Shown: positions 48,915-59,196, counted from the first letter of the stretch. The stretch is 62,437 bases of DNA from Candidatus Ferrigenium bremense (GCA_019449635.1 JAGRPI010000009.1:1-62437), one strand, 5' to 3'. Made by a program: numbers and translations. The notes: generated by a model from the letters alone, not told the origin.

Positions 48915-49399
48915 AGCGATTAGGCATTCTGGCGGCGCTGTGCCTTGTCGTGCTGTTCTCTGCTCCGGTGCAGGCTGCGCAGGAGATAAAACCCATGATT
49001 CGCGGCAGCTACCAGCAGATCGTTGCCGCGCATCAGGGCAAGCCCTTCATCGTCAACTTCTGGTCGCTGACTTGCAGCTATTGTGTGATCGAATTTGGCA
49101 TGCTCAAGAAGCTGGTGAAGAAATACCCCAGGCTTGATCTGGTGCTGGTCTCCACCGATACGCCGGAAGAAGAAAGAGAGATTGCCGCCATGCTGGCGAA
49201 ATATTCCCTTAGCAAGGCGGAGGCTTGGGTATTTGCCGACAGCTATGCGGAACGCCTGCGCTTCGAGGTCGACAAGTACTGGCAGGGCGAATTGCCGCGC
49301 ACCTATTTCTTCAGCCCCGGGCATGAAGTGACTGCCATCAGCGGCAAGCTCGAATACAAAGAAGTGGAACAGTGGATCAAAGAACAATATGCTCCATAA
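48911..49399 (+). CDS. TlpA/ResA-like periplasmic thioredoxin
   Basis: A 162-residue protein with a signal peptide (LAALCLVVLFSAPVQA) and a thioredoxin fold with redox motif CSYC in NFWSLTCSYCVIEF. The conserved cis-Pro follows in ELPRTYFF. It could keep the CxCC and CPHH cysteines of the BNR protein, or the copper protein, reduced. The start overlaps the BNR gene, and the stop lies 6 nt before tonB. Confidence 0.87.
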   Translation: MKRLGILAALCLVVLFSAPVQAAQEIKPMIRGSYQQIVAAHQGKPFIVNFWSLTCSYCVIEFGMLKKLVKKYPRLDLVLVSTDTPEEEREIAAMLAKYSLSKAEAWVFADSYAERLRFEVDKYWQGELPRTYFFSPGHEVTAISGKLEYKEVEQWIKEQYAP

Positions 49400-49405
49400 T
49401 GCATT

Positions 49406-50077
49406 ATGAGTTCACTGGCTTACCCACCCCTATTGACTATCATGAATCCGGCAGATGTGCAGTTGCGCGACCGTTCGCTGATCGTGGCTTTTGTGGTATT
49501 GGCGCATGTCTTGCTGCTGTGGCTTCTGATGGCCATGCCCAGTCTTCCCGCATCGAAACGTCAGGATATGTCGGTCAGCTTCGCGGCCATGCCCAGCCCG
49601 CCGCAACCCGCTGCAGCAGAGCCGAAACCGGAGCCCAAGCCCGAGCCGAAGCCCAAACCCAAACCGGTCGAGCGGCGCCCGCAGCCCACACCCGAGGTCG
49701 TGACGCCGGTCGTGCCTACCGAAGCGCCCGTGCCGACGGAAGTCAGCAGCGCACCCCCACAACCCGTGGCCGCGCCGCCCAGCCTGCCGGATCGCGAGCC
49801 GGATTATCAGGCGGCCTACCTGAACAACCCGGTTCCCGCCTACCCGATGGTGGCGCGGCGCATGGGCTGGCAGGGCAGGGTGGTGCTGAACGTCGAGGTG
49901 CTGGCGAGCGGCCAGCCCGGCCAGGTCAGGCTGCACCAGAGCAGCGGGCATGACGTGCTGGATAATGCCGCGATGCAGGCGGTGCGCGGCTGGCGGTTTG
50001 TCGCGGCGCGCCAGAGCGGGCAGATGGTCACCAAGTGGTTCCTGGTTCCGATTCCGTTTATTTTGAAAGAGGATTGA
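49406..50077 (+). CDS. tonB: TonB energy-transducing protein
   Basis: A protein of 223 residues with one N-terminal membrane helix (LIVAFVVLAHVLLLWLLMAM), a Pro/Lys/Glu-rich spacer (EPKPEPKPEPKPKPKP) and the C-terminal TonB domain (YPMVARRMGWQGRVVLNVEV; AMQAVRGWRF). It drives the four receptors encoded upstream, with ExbB and ExbD. ATG 49442 is an alternative start. The stop overlaps the exbB start (TGATG). Confidence 0.92.
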   Translation: MSSLAYPPLLTIMNPADVQLRDRSLIVAFVVLAHVLLLWLLMAMPSLPASKRQDMSVSFAAMPSPPQPAAAEPKPEPKPEPKPKPKPVERRPQPTPEVVTPVVPTEAPVPTEVSSAPPQPVAAPPSLPDREPDYQAAYLNNPVPAYPMVARRMGWQGRVVLNVEVLASGQPGQVRLHQSSGHDVLDNAAMQAVRGWRFVAARQSGQMVTKWFLVPIPFILKED

Positions 50078-50733
50078 TGATGCAGTTATTCGGCAGTGAT
50101 TCGATTGTTGTCAGCATTACACTTTTGGTGCTGCTTTTATGTTCCGTGGCCACTTGGTCGATCGTGGTTTACAAGCTGTTGCAGCGAAGCCGTAACGGCA
50201 AGCTGAACAGGGCTTTTGCGCAGCAATTCTGGGATTCGCCGGACTGGAAGAGCGCCGAACGGGTGAGCGAGCAGCATGAGGGACAGCTTGCGAGCCTCGC
50301 GCGCAGCGCTTTTACTGCATTGAAAGAAATGGCCAGCGGCAAGACTGACCTCAAGCATGCGGGCGCACCGCAGGAGCTGATGGAAAACGCCCTGCGCCAG
50401 CAGATACGCAACCTGCAGCGCAACGGGGAGAGCGGCCTGGCCGAGCTGGCTGGCGTTGGCTCTACTTCTCCCTTCATCGGGCTGTTCGGCACGGTATGGG
50501 GCATCATGCATGCGCTGCAGGAGATCGGCAAGACCGGCTCGGCCAGCCTGGATGTGGTGGCGGGGCCGATCGGCGAGGCGTTGATCGCGACCGCATTCGG
50601 CATCGCGACCGCGTTGCCCGCGGTGCTGGCATACAACTATTTCCTGCGCCGCCTGCGGCTGAACCTCACGGATTTCGAGAATTTCGCGGATGACTTCGCG
50701 AGGCTTGCGCGCAAGTACGACTACAAGGTGTGA
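50077..50733 (+). CDS. exbB: Biopolymer transport protein ExbB
   Basis: A MotA/TolQ/ExbB proton-channel protein of 218 residues with three membrane helices and the conserved core STSPFIGLFGTVWGIMHAL and GPIGEALIATAFGIATALPA. It works with ExbD and TonB in the inner membrane. A second ATG at 50080 is equally usable. Confidence 0.92.
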   Translation: MMQLFGSDSIVVSITLLVLLLCSVATWSIVVYKLLQRSRNGKLNRAFAQQFWDSPDWKSAERVSEQHEGQLASLARSAFTALKEMASGKTDLKHAGAPQELMENALRQQIRNLQRNGESGLAELAGVGSTSPFIGLFGTVWGIMHALQEIGKTGSASLDVVAGPIGEALIATAFGIATALPAVLAYNYFLRRLRLNLTDFENFADDFARLARKYDYKV

Positions 50734-50734
50734 C

Positions 50735-51142
50735 ATGGCCTTCCAGACCCAATCCGATCAGGAGATGATGAGCGAGATCAACGTCACGCCGCTGGTGGAC
50801 GTGATGCTGGTGCTATTGGTGGTGTTCATCGTCACCGCGCCGCTGCTGTCGCAGTCGCTGGAAGTGAAGCTGCCCAAGACGGCCGCAGTACAAACGCGCA
50901 TGGATACCAAGCAGCAGGTGGTCACCATCAATGCAGAAGGGAAGATCACGCTGGAAAGCGTGGCGCTGAGCGATGAAAAGCTGGCGCAGCAACTCGCCGA
51001 TTCTGCGGCAGGAAGGGATGACTTCGAGCTGCATGTCCACGCCGACGAGGCCGTCCCCTACGGGCGCGTGGCGCAGGTCATGGCCATCGCGCAACATGCC
51101 GGCGTCAGCAAGCTGTCGTTCATGACGATGGCGGGACAGTAG
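50735..51142 (+). CDS. exbD: Biopolymer transport protein ExbD
   Basis: A protein of 135 residues with one membrane helix holding the proton-carrying Asp (NVTPLVDVMLVLLVVFIV) and a periplasmic domain (ELHVHADEAVPYGRVAQVM). It starts 1 nt after exbB and is followed by a strong terminator, the end of the uptake region. Confidence 0.93.
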   Translation: MAFQTQSDQEMMSEINVTPLVDVMLVLLVVFIVTAPLLSQSLEVKLPKTAAVQTRMDTKQQVVTINAEGKITLESVALSDEKLAQQLADSAAGRDDFELHVHADEAVPYGRVAQVMAIAQHAGVSKLSFMTMAGQ

Positions 51143-51169
51143 CTGGCGCTCCTCATTCACAACCCGATA

Positions 51170-51202
51170 ATAAAAAAGGCACGCTGAGCGTGCCTTTTTT
51201 AT
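51170..51202. terminator. Bidirectional terminator after exbD
   Basis: AAAAAAGGCACGC-TGA-GCGTGCCTTTTTT: A-run, GC stem and T-run make it work on both strands, for exbD and possibly for the convergent helicase gene. Confidence 0.9.
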
Positions 51203-51217
51203 TTCTGAAAATCGCAG

Positions 51218-51307
51218 TCAGCCACTGATTTACACGGATAAGCACGGATAAAACCCTGCTGGAGGCAACCCATGGTTTATCCGTGTCAATCCGTGTTCAT
51301 CCGTGGC
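51218..51307. repeat. CACGGAT-type inverted repeat
   Basis: Left arm CCACTGATTTACACGGATAA, right arm CAATCCGTGTTCATCCGTGG. It lies between the terminator and the end of the helicase gene. Confidence 0.85.
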
Positions 51308-51337
51308 CCAATTGCAATTCTTACGGGCTAACTCCTC

Positions 51338-52876
51338 TTACCACTTATTGCCGCTGTTGTGGCCGCGCCCCAGAGCGTAGCTCGGGCGGTCGCCGTTGCG
51401 GCGCGGGGCATTGCTGGCGCCGCGATTGGCGTTACCGAAGCTGCGCTCCTGGCTGCGCGGCTGGGCGGTGTTGCCGTTGGCCTGACCGTGCCATTGACCA
51501 TGGCCTTCCTTGCGTCCGGCATGGTTATGACGGCTGTCCGGCGCGCTATGGTGGAATCCTGTGCCGCGAGCCGGTCCTGAGCCTCTTGAGGTATCGAAAG
51601 ACGAAGGATTGCCATTGCCGGTAAAGGCAGCGCTACGGTTGCCACCGAAACCGCCGGTATTGCCACCAAATCCGCCGCCACTGCGACGCGGGCCGCCATT
51701 GCCGCGCGGACGATCCGAAGATGGGCCGGTGCGCAGTTTGTATTTCGGCTCCAGCCCTTCGATGGTATGCATCTTGATGCTTTGCTCGGTATAGCGTTCG
51801 ATGCGCTTCAGCAATTGTGCGTCGCGGTTCGAAGCGAACGAGATGGCGATGCCGGAGGAGCCGCCACGGCCGGTGCGGCCGATGCGGTGCACATAGTCTT
51901 CGGCGAACTTGGGCAGATCGAAGTTGATCACGTGCGAGATGCCGCGCACGTCAAGGCCGCGTGCCGCCACATCGGTGGCGACCAGGATACGCACGTTACC
52001 GTTGCGCATGTTGAGCAGAGTGCGGTTGCGTTCGCGCTGGTTCATGTCGCCGTGCAATGCCGCGACGGAATGGCCTTGTGCGGACAATTGGTCGGCGAGG
52101 CTGTCGGCGTCGCGCTTGGTGGCGGTGAACACCAGCGCCTGGTTCATATCCACATCGGTCAGCAGATGGCTGAGCAGCTTGTTCTTGTGCGCCACGTCGT
52201 CGGCGAACATCATGCGTTGTTCGATGTTTTCGTGCTTGTCCTTGGCCGCCGAGACGGAGATCTTCTTCGGCTCCTTGAGCAGGCGCGAGGCCAGGTTGCC
52301 GACCACGCCTTCCAGCGTCGCGGAGAACAGCAGGGTCTGGCGTGTCTTGGGCGTGGCCTGCGCGATGCGTTCCACATCATCGACGAAACCCATGTCCAGC
52401 ATGCGATCCGCCTCGTCGAGGATCAGCATTTCCAGGCGCGAGAAGTCGATGCGTCCGCGTTCCAGATGGTCGATCAGACGTCCCGGCGTGGCGACCAGAA
52501 TATCCACATGGCTGGACAGCAAACGGTTCTGCACCGGGTAAGGCATGCCGCCCAGGATGCTGATGATCTTGAAGCGCATGTTCTTGCCGTATTTGGTTGC
52601 GGCATCGCATACCTGTTGCGCCAGTTCGCGGGTCGGGGTCAGCACCAGCACGCGCGGGCCCTTGCCGGGCATTGCGGAAGGCGTGGCCAGACGGTTCAGC
52701 GCGGGCAGGATGAAGGCGGCGGTCTTGCCGCTGCCGGTCTGCGCCGAAGCCATCAGGTCGTGGCCGGCGATGATTTCTGGAATGGCCTGCGCCTGGATCG
52801 GCGTAGGTTCGGTGTAGCCGGTTTCGGCAATCGCCTTGAGAATGGCGGTGTTTAATTTCAGTTCTTCGAATGACAT
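51338..52876 (-). CDS. rhlE: DEAD-box RNA helicase, RhlE type
   Basis: ATP-dependent RNA helicase for ribosome assembly and RNA turnover, 512 residues. The motifs are ASAQTGSGKTAAF (I), PTRELAQQ (Ia), DEAD in LILDEADRMLD (II), SATLEG (III) and HRIGRTGRGGSSG (VI). The tail from ~385 is Gly/Arg/Asn-rich (RGNGGPRRSGGGFGGN) and disordered. A part of it (SSFDTSRGSG) looks like a translated REP-like repeat. ATG 52876 is chosen for AAGGAAG upstream rather than the longer open frame to 52957. The leader has a hairpin at 52979-52997. Confidence 0.9.
   Translation of the reverse strand: MSFEELKLNTAILKAIAETGYTEPTPIQAQAIPEIIAGHDLMASAQTGSGKTAAFILPALNRLATPSAMPGKGPRVLVLTPTRELAQQVCDAATKYGKNMRFKIISILGGMPYPVQNRLLSSHVDILVATPGRLIDHLERGRIDFSRLEMLILDEADRMLDMGFVDDVERIAQATPKTRQTLLFSATLEGVVGNLASRLLKEPKKISVSAAKDKHENIEQRMMFADDVAHKNKLLSHLLTDVDMNQALVFTATKRDADSLADQLSAQGHSVAALHGDMNQRERNRTLLNMRNGNVRILVATDVAARGLDVRGISHVINFDLPKFAEDYVHRIGRTGRGGSSGIAISFASNRDAQLLKRIERYTEQSIKMHTIEGLEPKYKLRTGPSSDRPRGNGGPRRSGGGFGGNTGGFGGNRSAAFTGNGNPSSFDTSRGSGPARGTGFHHSAPDSRHNHAGRKEGHGQWHGQANGNTAQPRSQERSFGNANRGASNAPRRNGDRPSYALGRGHNSGNKW
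51571..51607. repeat. Possible REP-like repeat in helicase tail
   Basis: CCGGTCCTGAGCCTCTTGAG followed by GTATCGAAAGACGAAGG resembles the CGTTCGTCCTGAGGTATCGAA form of the family found at 18797-18863. It is read as SSFDTSRGSGPARG in the disordered tail. The match is partial, so this is tentative. Confidence 0.4.
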
Positions 52877-53337
52877 GGTGCTTCCTTTTAGAATCAAAGG
52901 GAATTCGTTTCGCCATGACGGACTTGATCCGGCATGATGAATTTTTGAGTTCCCCAAGGTAAACGCAGGCAGTTATAACTGCCCGTTGAACGGGCAGGGG
53001 ATAGACCGGCGCAAAACATCGTCGCTAACCGGAAAACCCAGAATTTCTTGATGAGTTTTTTAGACAGGCGCGATTTGCATGCGCGCGAGAGATAGGTCAG
53101 AAAACGATGAACCAATGCCGCAAAGTGCGGCAAGGCGCGCATTATACGAATAAAAAAAATAAAAGCCAGCGATATTTTCGTGCGGTGGTGCACGCGGAGG
53201 TGCGATGGCGGACCTATTTGCGAAGTGCCCGCTGTTATAATCCTGTTGGCCTCATTTTTTAGAAGCGGCATATTCGTTAATATGTCAGGCGATTTGGCAT
53301 CACCTCAAACACAGACGAATCGGTACGACAATAAAAA
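52877..53337. promoter_or_regulatory. Divergent intergenic region, rhlE and GGDEF gene
   Basis: 461 nt without a gene. A perfect hairpin CTGCCCGTT-G-AACGGGCAG lies at 52979-52997, in the presumed leader of rhlE; long structured leaders are common for cold-induced helicase genes. Promoters were not fixed. The AT-rich stretch near 53140-53160 is a candidate. Confidence 0.4.
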
Positions 53338-55035
53338 ATGGATCTTCATAAAATCATCAGCTTGGTACCGGGGATCGTCTATCAGTTCCGCTTGCGCCCC
53401 GATGGCAGTAGCTGCGTTCCTTATGCCAGTGAAGCCATCCGCGAGATATATCGTCTCGGTCCGGAAGAAGTCCGCGAGGATGTATCCAAGGTTTTTGCCG
53501 TGGTGCACCCGGATGATCTGGAGAAACACCTGGCTTCCATCCGGGCATCGGCTCATGACTTGACGCCGTGGCAGAACGAGTACCGGCTGAAGTTCGGCGA
53601 TGGCACGGTGCACTGGCTATACGGCAATGCGCTACCGCAGCGCGAAGCTGACGGCTCCACTCTCTGGCATGGTTTCATCACCGACATCACCGAACGCAAG
53701 CGGGCCGAGCAGGCACTGGTCGAGAGCGAGAGCCGCTTCCGCGAGATATTCAACACCATCAGCGATGCTATCTTCATTCACGATGCTGAAACGGGACGCA
53801 TTACCGATGTCAATCAACGCATGCTCGAGATGTACGGCCTTACCCATGAAGAAGCGCTTGCCTGCGGTCCCGACGACCTGAGCGCCGGTGCGCCGCCTTT
53901 CTCATCTGCCGAGGCCATTGAAAAAATTCGCCTGGCACGCGCCGAGGGCCCGCAGACGTTTGAATGGCTGGCGCGTACCCGTGACGGACGTCTCTTCTGG
54001 GTCGAGGTAAGCCTTCGATTTGCGCTTGTCGGTAGCCAGCAGCGGATTCTGGCCGTGGTGCGCGACATCACCGAACGCAAAAAAGCGGAGGCAGCCCTGC
54101 AGGAGAGCGAAAATCGCTGGAAGTTCGCCCTCGAAGGCGCCGGCGACGGCCTCTGGGACTGGAATATGGCGGATGACACCGTGTATTTCTCCAAGCGCTG
54201 GAAAGAGATGCTGGGTTTTGCCGAAGACGAGATCGGCAACAGCCTGGACGAATGGGAAAAACGCATACACCCTGACGACAAGGCGGAAACTCTTGCCACT
54301 GTGCAAGCGTATCTTGACGGCAAGACTCCGGCATACCACAGCGAGCACCGCGTAAGTTGCAAGGACGGCAGTTGGAAATGGATACTTGACCGGGGCATGG
54401 TGGTCAGCCGCAGCGAAGATGGCAAGCCATTACGCATGATTGGAACACATGCCGATATTACCGAGCGCAAACATGCGGAAGAGCAGATTCACAATCTGGC
54501 GTTCTATGATGCATTGACGCAACTGCCCAACCGCCGCATGTTGAACGACCGGACGACTCAGGCAATGGCCTCCAGCAAGCGTAGCGGACGTTATAGTGCA
54601 CTGCTGTTCATCGATCTGGATAACTTCAAACCGCTCAATGACAGGTATGGGCATGCGGTTGGCGACCTGCTGCTGAAGGAAGTGGCGCGCCGTATCAGCA
54701 GTTGCGTGCGTGAGATGGACACGGTCGCGCGTTTTGGCGGAGACGAGTTTGTGGTGATGCTCAGCGAACTGGATTCGGATAAAGTGGAATCGACCGCACA
54801 AGCCGGGATCGTTGCCGAAAAAATCCGCATCATTCTGGCCGGACCTTATGTGCTGAAATTCCAGCAAGAGGGCAATGCGGAAATCACTATCGAACACCGC
54901 TGCACGTCTAGCATCGGCGTGGCGCTGTTCATCAATCACGAAGCCGGCCCGGAAGAAGTTCTGAAGTGGGCCGATATCGCGATGTACCAGGCGAAAGAGG
55001 GCGGGCGCAACCGGGTGCATTTCTACGGTTCGTGA
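53338..55035 (+). CDS. Diguanylate cyclase with three PAS domains
   Basis: A protein of 565 residues without membrane segments. Three PAS/PAC units (each ending DITERK: ~115, ~245, ~375) precede a GGDEF domain with intact signature RFGGDEF. An RxxD inhibitory site (REMD) lies five residues before GGDEF, so c-di-GMP synthesis with product feedback is expected. The third PAS (WDWNMADDTVYFSKRWKEML) is of the PAS_3 type. The sensed signal is unknown. It is monocistronic, divergent from rhlE. Confidence 0.9.
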   Translation: MDLHKIISLVPGIVYQFRLRPDGSSCVPYASEAIREIYRLGPEEVREDVSKVFAVVHPDDLEKHLASIRASAHDLTPWQNEYRLKFGDGTVHWLYGNALPQREADGSTLWHGFITDITERKRAEQALVESESRFREIFNTISDAIFIHDAETGRITDVNQRMLEMYGLTHEEALACGPDDLSAGAPPFSSAEAIEKIRLARAEGPQTFEWLARTRDGRLFWVEVSLRFALVGSQQRILAVVRDITERKKAEAALQESENRWKFALEGAGDGLWDWNMADDTVYFSKRWKEMLGFAEDEIGNSLDEWEKRIHPDDKAETLATVQAYLDGKTPAYHSEHRVSCKDGSWKWILDRGMVVSRSEDGKPLRMIGTHADITERKHAEEQIHNLAFYDALTQLPNRRMLNDRTTQAMASSKRSGRYSALLFIDLDNFKPLNDRYGHAVGDLLLKEVARRISSCVREMDTVARFGGDEFVVMLSELDSDKVESTAQAGIVAEKIRIILAGPYVLKFQQEGNAEITIEHRCTSSIGVALFINHEAGPEEVLKWADIAMYQAKEGGRNRVHFYGS

Positions 55036-55107
55036 CCTCGGCGCCTCTTGAAAACTTCCGGGCAATCCTCAGATACAGAAGCACCCTTATATCCCAAAAA
55101 CGTAATA

Positions 55108-55234
55108 GCCACGGATTAACACGGATATCCACAGATGATTTATCGAGGAATCGGCTGAATGGCTGCCAAGTTGTTAAGAGCCTATTCCTTTAGCGGTTTT
55201 ATCAGTGTCAATCCGTGTTCATCTGTGGCTAATC
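55108..55234. repeat. CACGGAT-type inverted repeat
   Basis: AGCCACGGATTAACACGGAT on the left and CAATCCGTGTTCATCTGTGG on the right. It fills most of the 233-nt gap before htpG. Confidence 0.85.
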
Positions 55235-55268
55235 GCTTTTTCTGGTTTATCAATTAAACGGAGGAAAC

Positions 55269-57170
55269 ATGACTAAAAACGCAACAACCAGCCGCGAGAC
55301 CATGGGCTTCCAGGCCGAGGTGAAGCAGCTGCTGCAACTGATGATCCACTCGCTGTATTCCAACCGCGAGATTTTCCTGCGCGAACTGATTTCCAACGCT
55401 TCCGATGCATGCGACAAGCTGCGCTTCGAAGGGCTGCACAATGCGGCATTGTTCGAGAACGATTCGGACATGGCTATCCGTATCGGCTACGACAAGGCGG
55501 CGCGTACGCTGACCGTGAGCGACAGCGGCATCGGTATGAGCCGCGACGAGACCATCAACAACCTCGGCACCATCGCCAAGTCGGGCACGCGCGAGTTCTT
55601 CTCGCGGCTGTCCGGCGACCAGCAGAAGGATGCGCACCTGATCGGCCAGTTTGGCGTGGGTTTCTATTCCGCGTTCATCGTCGCGGACAGGGTGACGGTG
55701 CTGACGCGCCGCGCCGGCGAGAATGCCGACCAGGGCGTGCGCTGGGAGTCGGACGGTGGCGGCGAATTCTCTATCGAGATGGTGGAGAAGAAGTTGCGCG
55801 GCACCGAGATCACGCTGCACCTGCGCGACGGGCAGGATGACATGCTGGACGGATACAAGTTGCGCGGCATCATCCGCAAGTATTCCAATCACATCGTCCA
55901 GCCCATCCTGATGAACAAGGAAGAATGGAAGGACGGACAACAGCAGATCACCGATGAGGACGAGACCGTCAACCAGGCCTCGGCCTTGTGGGCGCGCAAC
56001 AAGAACGAGATCAGCGACGAGCAGTATAAGGAATTCTACAAGCATGTCGGGCACGACTACGACGACCCTCTGGCATGGACGCATGCGCGCGTCGAAGGCC
56101 GCCAGGAATACACGCAACTGCTTTATATCCCGGCGCACGCGCCGTTCGATCTGTGGGATCGCAACGCCCGCCACGGCATCAAGCTGTATGTGCGGCGCGT
56201 GTTCATCATGGACGACGCCGAGCAGTTGATGCCGCAGTACCTGCGTTTCGTGCGCGGGGTGGTCGATTCCAGCGACCTGCCGCTCAATGTGTCGCGCGAG
56301 ATATTGCAGGAATCGAAGGACATTGAGGCGATCCGCGCCGGTTGTACCAAGAAGGTATTGGGGCTGCTGGAGGAGATGGTCGAGAACGACAAGGAGAAAT
56401 ACGCGCAGTTCTGGGGCGAGTTCGGCAAGGCGCTGAAGGAAGGCATCGGCGAGGACTCCGCCAGCAAGGACAGGATCGCCGGGTTGCTGCGCTTCGCCTC
56501 GACCCATGCCGACACGCCGGATGAGACCATCTCGCTGAAGGATTACATCGGCCGCATGAAGGAAGGGCAGGAGAAGATCTACTACGTCACCGCCGAGGCC
56601 TTCAATGCGGCGAAAAACAGTCCGCATCTGGAGGTGTTCCGCAAGAAAGGCATCGAGGTGCTGCTGATGTCCGACCGCGTGGATGAATGGGCATTGAGTT
56701 ACCTCACCGAATTCGACGGCAAGCCGCTGGTATCGGTGGCAAAGGGCGGTCTCGACCTGGGTAAGCTGGAGGATGAGGCCGAGAAGCAGGCGCAGGAAAA
56801 AGAGGCGGGCGAATTCAGGGAACTGACCGGCAGGATCAAGGCCAGCCTCGCCGAACGGGTCAAGGAAGTGCGCGTCACGCACCGCCTGACCGAATCCCCG
56901 GCCTGCCTGGTGGCCGACGAGCATGATCTGAGCGGCAACCTGGCGCGGATGCTCAAGGCTGCCGGCCAGAAGGCGCCGGTCTCGCAGCCGATCCTGGAGA
57001 TCAATCCGCAGCATCCGGTGGTGCTGCGCCTGAAATCCGAGGAAAAACGCTTCGACGACTGGGCGGCGGTGCTGTTCGATCAGGCCTTGCTGGCCGAAGG
57101 CGGACAGCTCGACGACCCGGCAACTTTCGTCAGGCGCGTCAATCAGTTGATGCTGGAGATGCGTGGCTGA
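55269..57170 (+). CDS. htpG: Molecular chaperone HtpG (Hsp90)
   Basis: A 633-residue Hsp90. The N-terminal ATPase has [24 protein letters not shown] and [13 protein letters not shown]; the middle domain and C-terminal dimerisation domain follow, with the usual bacterial length. A good ribosome binding site (GGAGG) lies 5 nt upstream. It assists folding and stress recovery in the cytoplasm. Confidence 0.97.
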   Translation: MTKNATTSRETMGFQAEVKQLLQLMIHSLYSNREIFLRELISNASDACDKLRFEGLHNAALFENDSDMAIRIGYDKAARTLTVSDSGIGMSRDETINNLGTIAKSGTREFFSRLSGDQQKDAHLIGQFGVGFYSAFIVADRVTVLTRRAGENADQGVRWESDGGGEFSIEMVEKKLRGTEITLHLRDGQDDMLDGYKLRGIIRKYSNHIVQPILMNKEEWKDGQQQITDEDETVNQASALWARNKNEISDEQYKEFYKHVGHDYDDPLAWTHARVEGRQEYTQLLYIPAHAPFDLWDRNARHGIKLYVRRVFIMDDAEQLMPQYLRFVRGVVDSSDLPLNVSREILQESKDIEAIRAGCTKKVLGLLEEMVENDKEKYAQFWGEFGKALKEGIGEDSASKDRIAGLLRFASTHADTPDETISLKDYIGRMKEGQEKIYYVTAEAFNAAKNSPHLEVFRKKGIEVLLMSDRVDEWALSYLTEFDGKPLVSVAKGGLDLGKLEDEAEKQAQEKEAGEFRELTGRIKASLAERVKEVRVTHRLTESPACLVADEHDLSGNLARMLKAAGQKAPVSQPILEINPQHPVVLRLKSEEKRFDDWAAVLFDQALLAEGGQLDDPATFVRRVNQLMLEMRG

Positions 57171-57186
57171 CCCGTAAAGCCTGTTT

Positions 57187-57285
57187 TTACCACGAAGGCC
57201 ACGAAGAATTCCAGGCGCACATTAAAAAGCGGCCCGGCCGCAAAATGGCTTTTTTCTTCGTGCGCTTCGTGTTCTTCGTGGTGAA
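57187..57285. repeat. CACGAAG-type inverted repeat
   Basis: TTTTACCACGAAGGCCACGA on the left and GCTTCGTGTTCTTCGTGGTG on the right. Second member of the family at 12378-12512. Confidence 0.75.
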
Positions 57286-57325
57286 ACGCTTTTTCAGTTT
57301 CATGCTGGGTAGCTCATCCCCTTGT

Positions 57326-57333
57326 GCTAGAAT
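57326..57333 (+). promoter_or_regulatory. Extended -10 promoter of typA
   Basis: TGCTAGAAT-type extended -10 (TG, one base, TAGAAT at 57328-57333) about 33 nt before the start codon. The same element stands before the kinase gene (14560-14568). A -35 match is weak. Confidence 0.5.
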
Positions 57334-57365
57334 GCGCGCCCTTTTCATATAGCAAGGCTGTTTCC

Positions 57366-59174
57366 ATGTCCCGCGAAATCCGTAATATCGCCATCATCGC
57401 TCACGTTGACCACGGCAAGACCACCATGGTGGACAAACTGCTCAGCCAGGCTGGCACGTTTGCCTCCCACCAGCATGTCGCCGAGCGCGTCATGGACAGC
57501 AACGACCTGGAAAAAGAGCGCGGCATCACCATTCTGGCGAAGAACTGCGCGGTCGATTACGAAGGCGTGCATATCAATATCGTCGACACCCCCGGTCATG
57601 CCGACTTCGGCGGCGAGGTGGAGCGCGTGCTGGGCATGGTGGACAGCGTACTGTTGCTGGTGGACGCGGTGGAAGGCCCGATGCCGCAGACCCGTTTTGT
57701 CACCAAGAAGGCGCTGGCATTGGGCCTGCGACCCATCGTGGTGATCAATAAGGTGGATCGCGACGGCGCCCGTTGCGATTGGGTGATCAACCAGACCTTC
57801 GATCTGTTCGACAAACTCGGCGCGACCGACGAGCAACTGGATTTCCCGGTGGTGTATGCGTCGGCGCTGAATGGTTATGCCACACTGGATATGGCCAAGC
57901 CCAGCCCGGATATGCGCCCGTTGTTCGATGCGGTACTCAAGCATGTGCCCGCTCCGGATACTGATGTGGATGCGCCGCTGCAATTGCAGATATCCGCGCT
58001 GGATTATTCCAGCTTCGTCGGTCGCATCGGCGTGGGACGCGTGCGCCGCGGTCGCATCAAGCCCGGCCAGGATGTGATGGTATTGAACGGCAACAACCCG
58101 CCGAAACGCGCACGCATCAACCAGGTATTGGGATTTCGCGGCATTGAACGCGTGCCGTTGGCGGAAGCCTTGGCAGGCGATATCGTGCTGATCAACGGTA
58201 TCGATGAAATCGGTATCGGTGTGACGCTGGCCGATGTGAATCAACCGGAAGCCTTGCCGATGCCCAAGGTCGATGAACCGACGCTGACCATGAATCTGAT
58301 GGTGAATACTTCGCCATTGTGTGGACAGGAAGGCAAATTCATCACCAGCCGCCAGATCCGCGATCGCCTGACCAAGGAATTGCTGGTGAACGTGGCGCTG
58401 CGTGTCGATGAAACGGACAACACCGACGTGTTCCTGTTGGCCGGGCGCGGCGAATTGCATCTGACCATTTTGCTGGAAAACATGCGCCGGGAAGGTTTTG
58501 AAATGGGCGTGGGCAAGCCGCGCGTGGTGTACCGTGAGATCAACGGCGAGAAGTGCGAGCCTTTCGAGGTGCTGACCGTGGATGTGGAAGATACCAACCA
58601 GGGCGCGGTGATGGAAGAGCTGGGGCGCCGACGCGGCGACTTGCAGGACATGCAGCCGGACGGTCATGGCCGCGTGCGCCTGGAATACCGCATTCCGGCA
58701 CGCGGACTGATCGGCTTCCAGTCCGAATTCATGACGATGACGCGCGGTACCGGCATCATGGCGCACGTGTTCGACGACTACGCACCGGTCAAGGCCGATA
58801 TGCCCGGCCGCCGCAACGGCGTGCTGATTTCGGCTGAACAAGGCGAGGCGGTGGCTTACGCGTTGTGGAAGCTGGAAGACCGCGGTCGCATGTTCGTCTC
58901 GCCCGGCGACAAGTTGTACGAAGGCATGGTTATCGGCATACACAGCCGCGACAACGATCTGGTGGTCAATCCGATCAAGGGCAAACAACTGACCAACGTG
59001 CGCGCCTCGGGTACCGATGAAGCGGTGCGTCTGACCCCACCGGTTCGCCTGACACTGGAATCCGCAGTCGAGTTTATTGACGATGATGAGCTGGTGGAAA
59101 TCACCCCGTTATCCGTCCGCATACGTAAACGCTACTTGTCGGAAATCGAACGCAAGCGCGCGTCGCGCTCTTGA
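57366..59174 (+). CDS. typA: Ribosome-associated GTPase TypA/BipA
   Basis: Translational GTPase of 602 residues that acts in 50S assembly and stress responses. G1 is [11 protein letters not shown]3 [12 protein letters not shown] and G4 NKVD; the EF-G-like domains II, III and V follow, with the BipA-specific C-terminus ([20 protein letters not shown]). The start is set at the conserved [11 protein letters not shown]; the longer frame upstream carries no family sequence. Confidence 0.97.
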   Translation: MSREIRNIAIIAHVDHGKTTMVDKLLSQAGTFASHQHVAERVMDSNDLEKERGITILAKNCAVDYEGVHINIVDTPGHADFGGEVERVLGMVDSVLLLVDAVEGPMPQTRFVTKKALALGLRPIVVINKVDRDGARCDWVINQTFDLFDKLGATDEQLDFPVVYASALNGYATLDMAKPSPDMRPLFDAVLKHVPAPDTDVDAPLQLQISALDYSSFVGRIGVGRVRRGRIKPGQDVMVLNGNNPPKRARINQVLGFRGIERVPLAEALAGDIVLINGIDEIGIGVTLADVNQPEALPMPKVDEPTLTMNLMVNTSPLCGQEGKFITSRQIRDRLTKELLVNVALRVDETDNTDVFLLAGRGELHLTILLENMRREGFEMGVGKPRVVYREINGEKCEPFEVLTVDVEDTNQGAVMEELGRRRGDLQDMQPDGHGRVRLEYRIPARGLIGFQSEFMTMTRGTGIMAHVFDDYAPVKADMPGRRNGVLISAEQGEAVAYALWKLEDRGRMFVSPGDKLYEGMVIGIHSRDNDLVVNPIKGKQLTNVRASGTDEAVRLTPPVRLTLESAVEFIDDDELVEITPLSVRIRKRYLSEIERKRASRS

Positions 59175-59196
59175 GTTGGTGAGGTCATAGGCGAAG

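Noticed and set aside
55254..58988. Long minus-strand ORFs opposite htpG and typA
   Set aside because: Both sense genes are unmistakable housekeeping genes; the antisense frames are composition artefacts.
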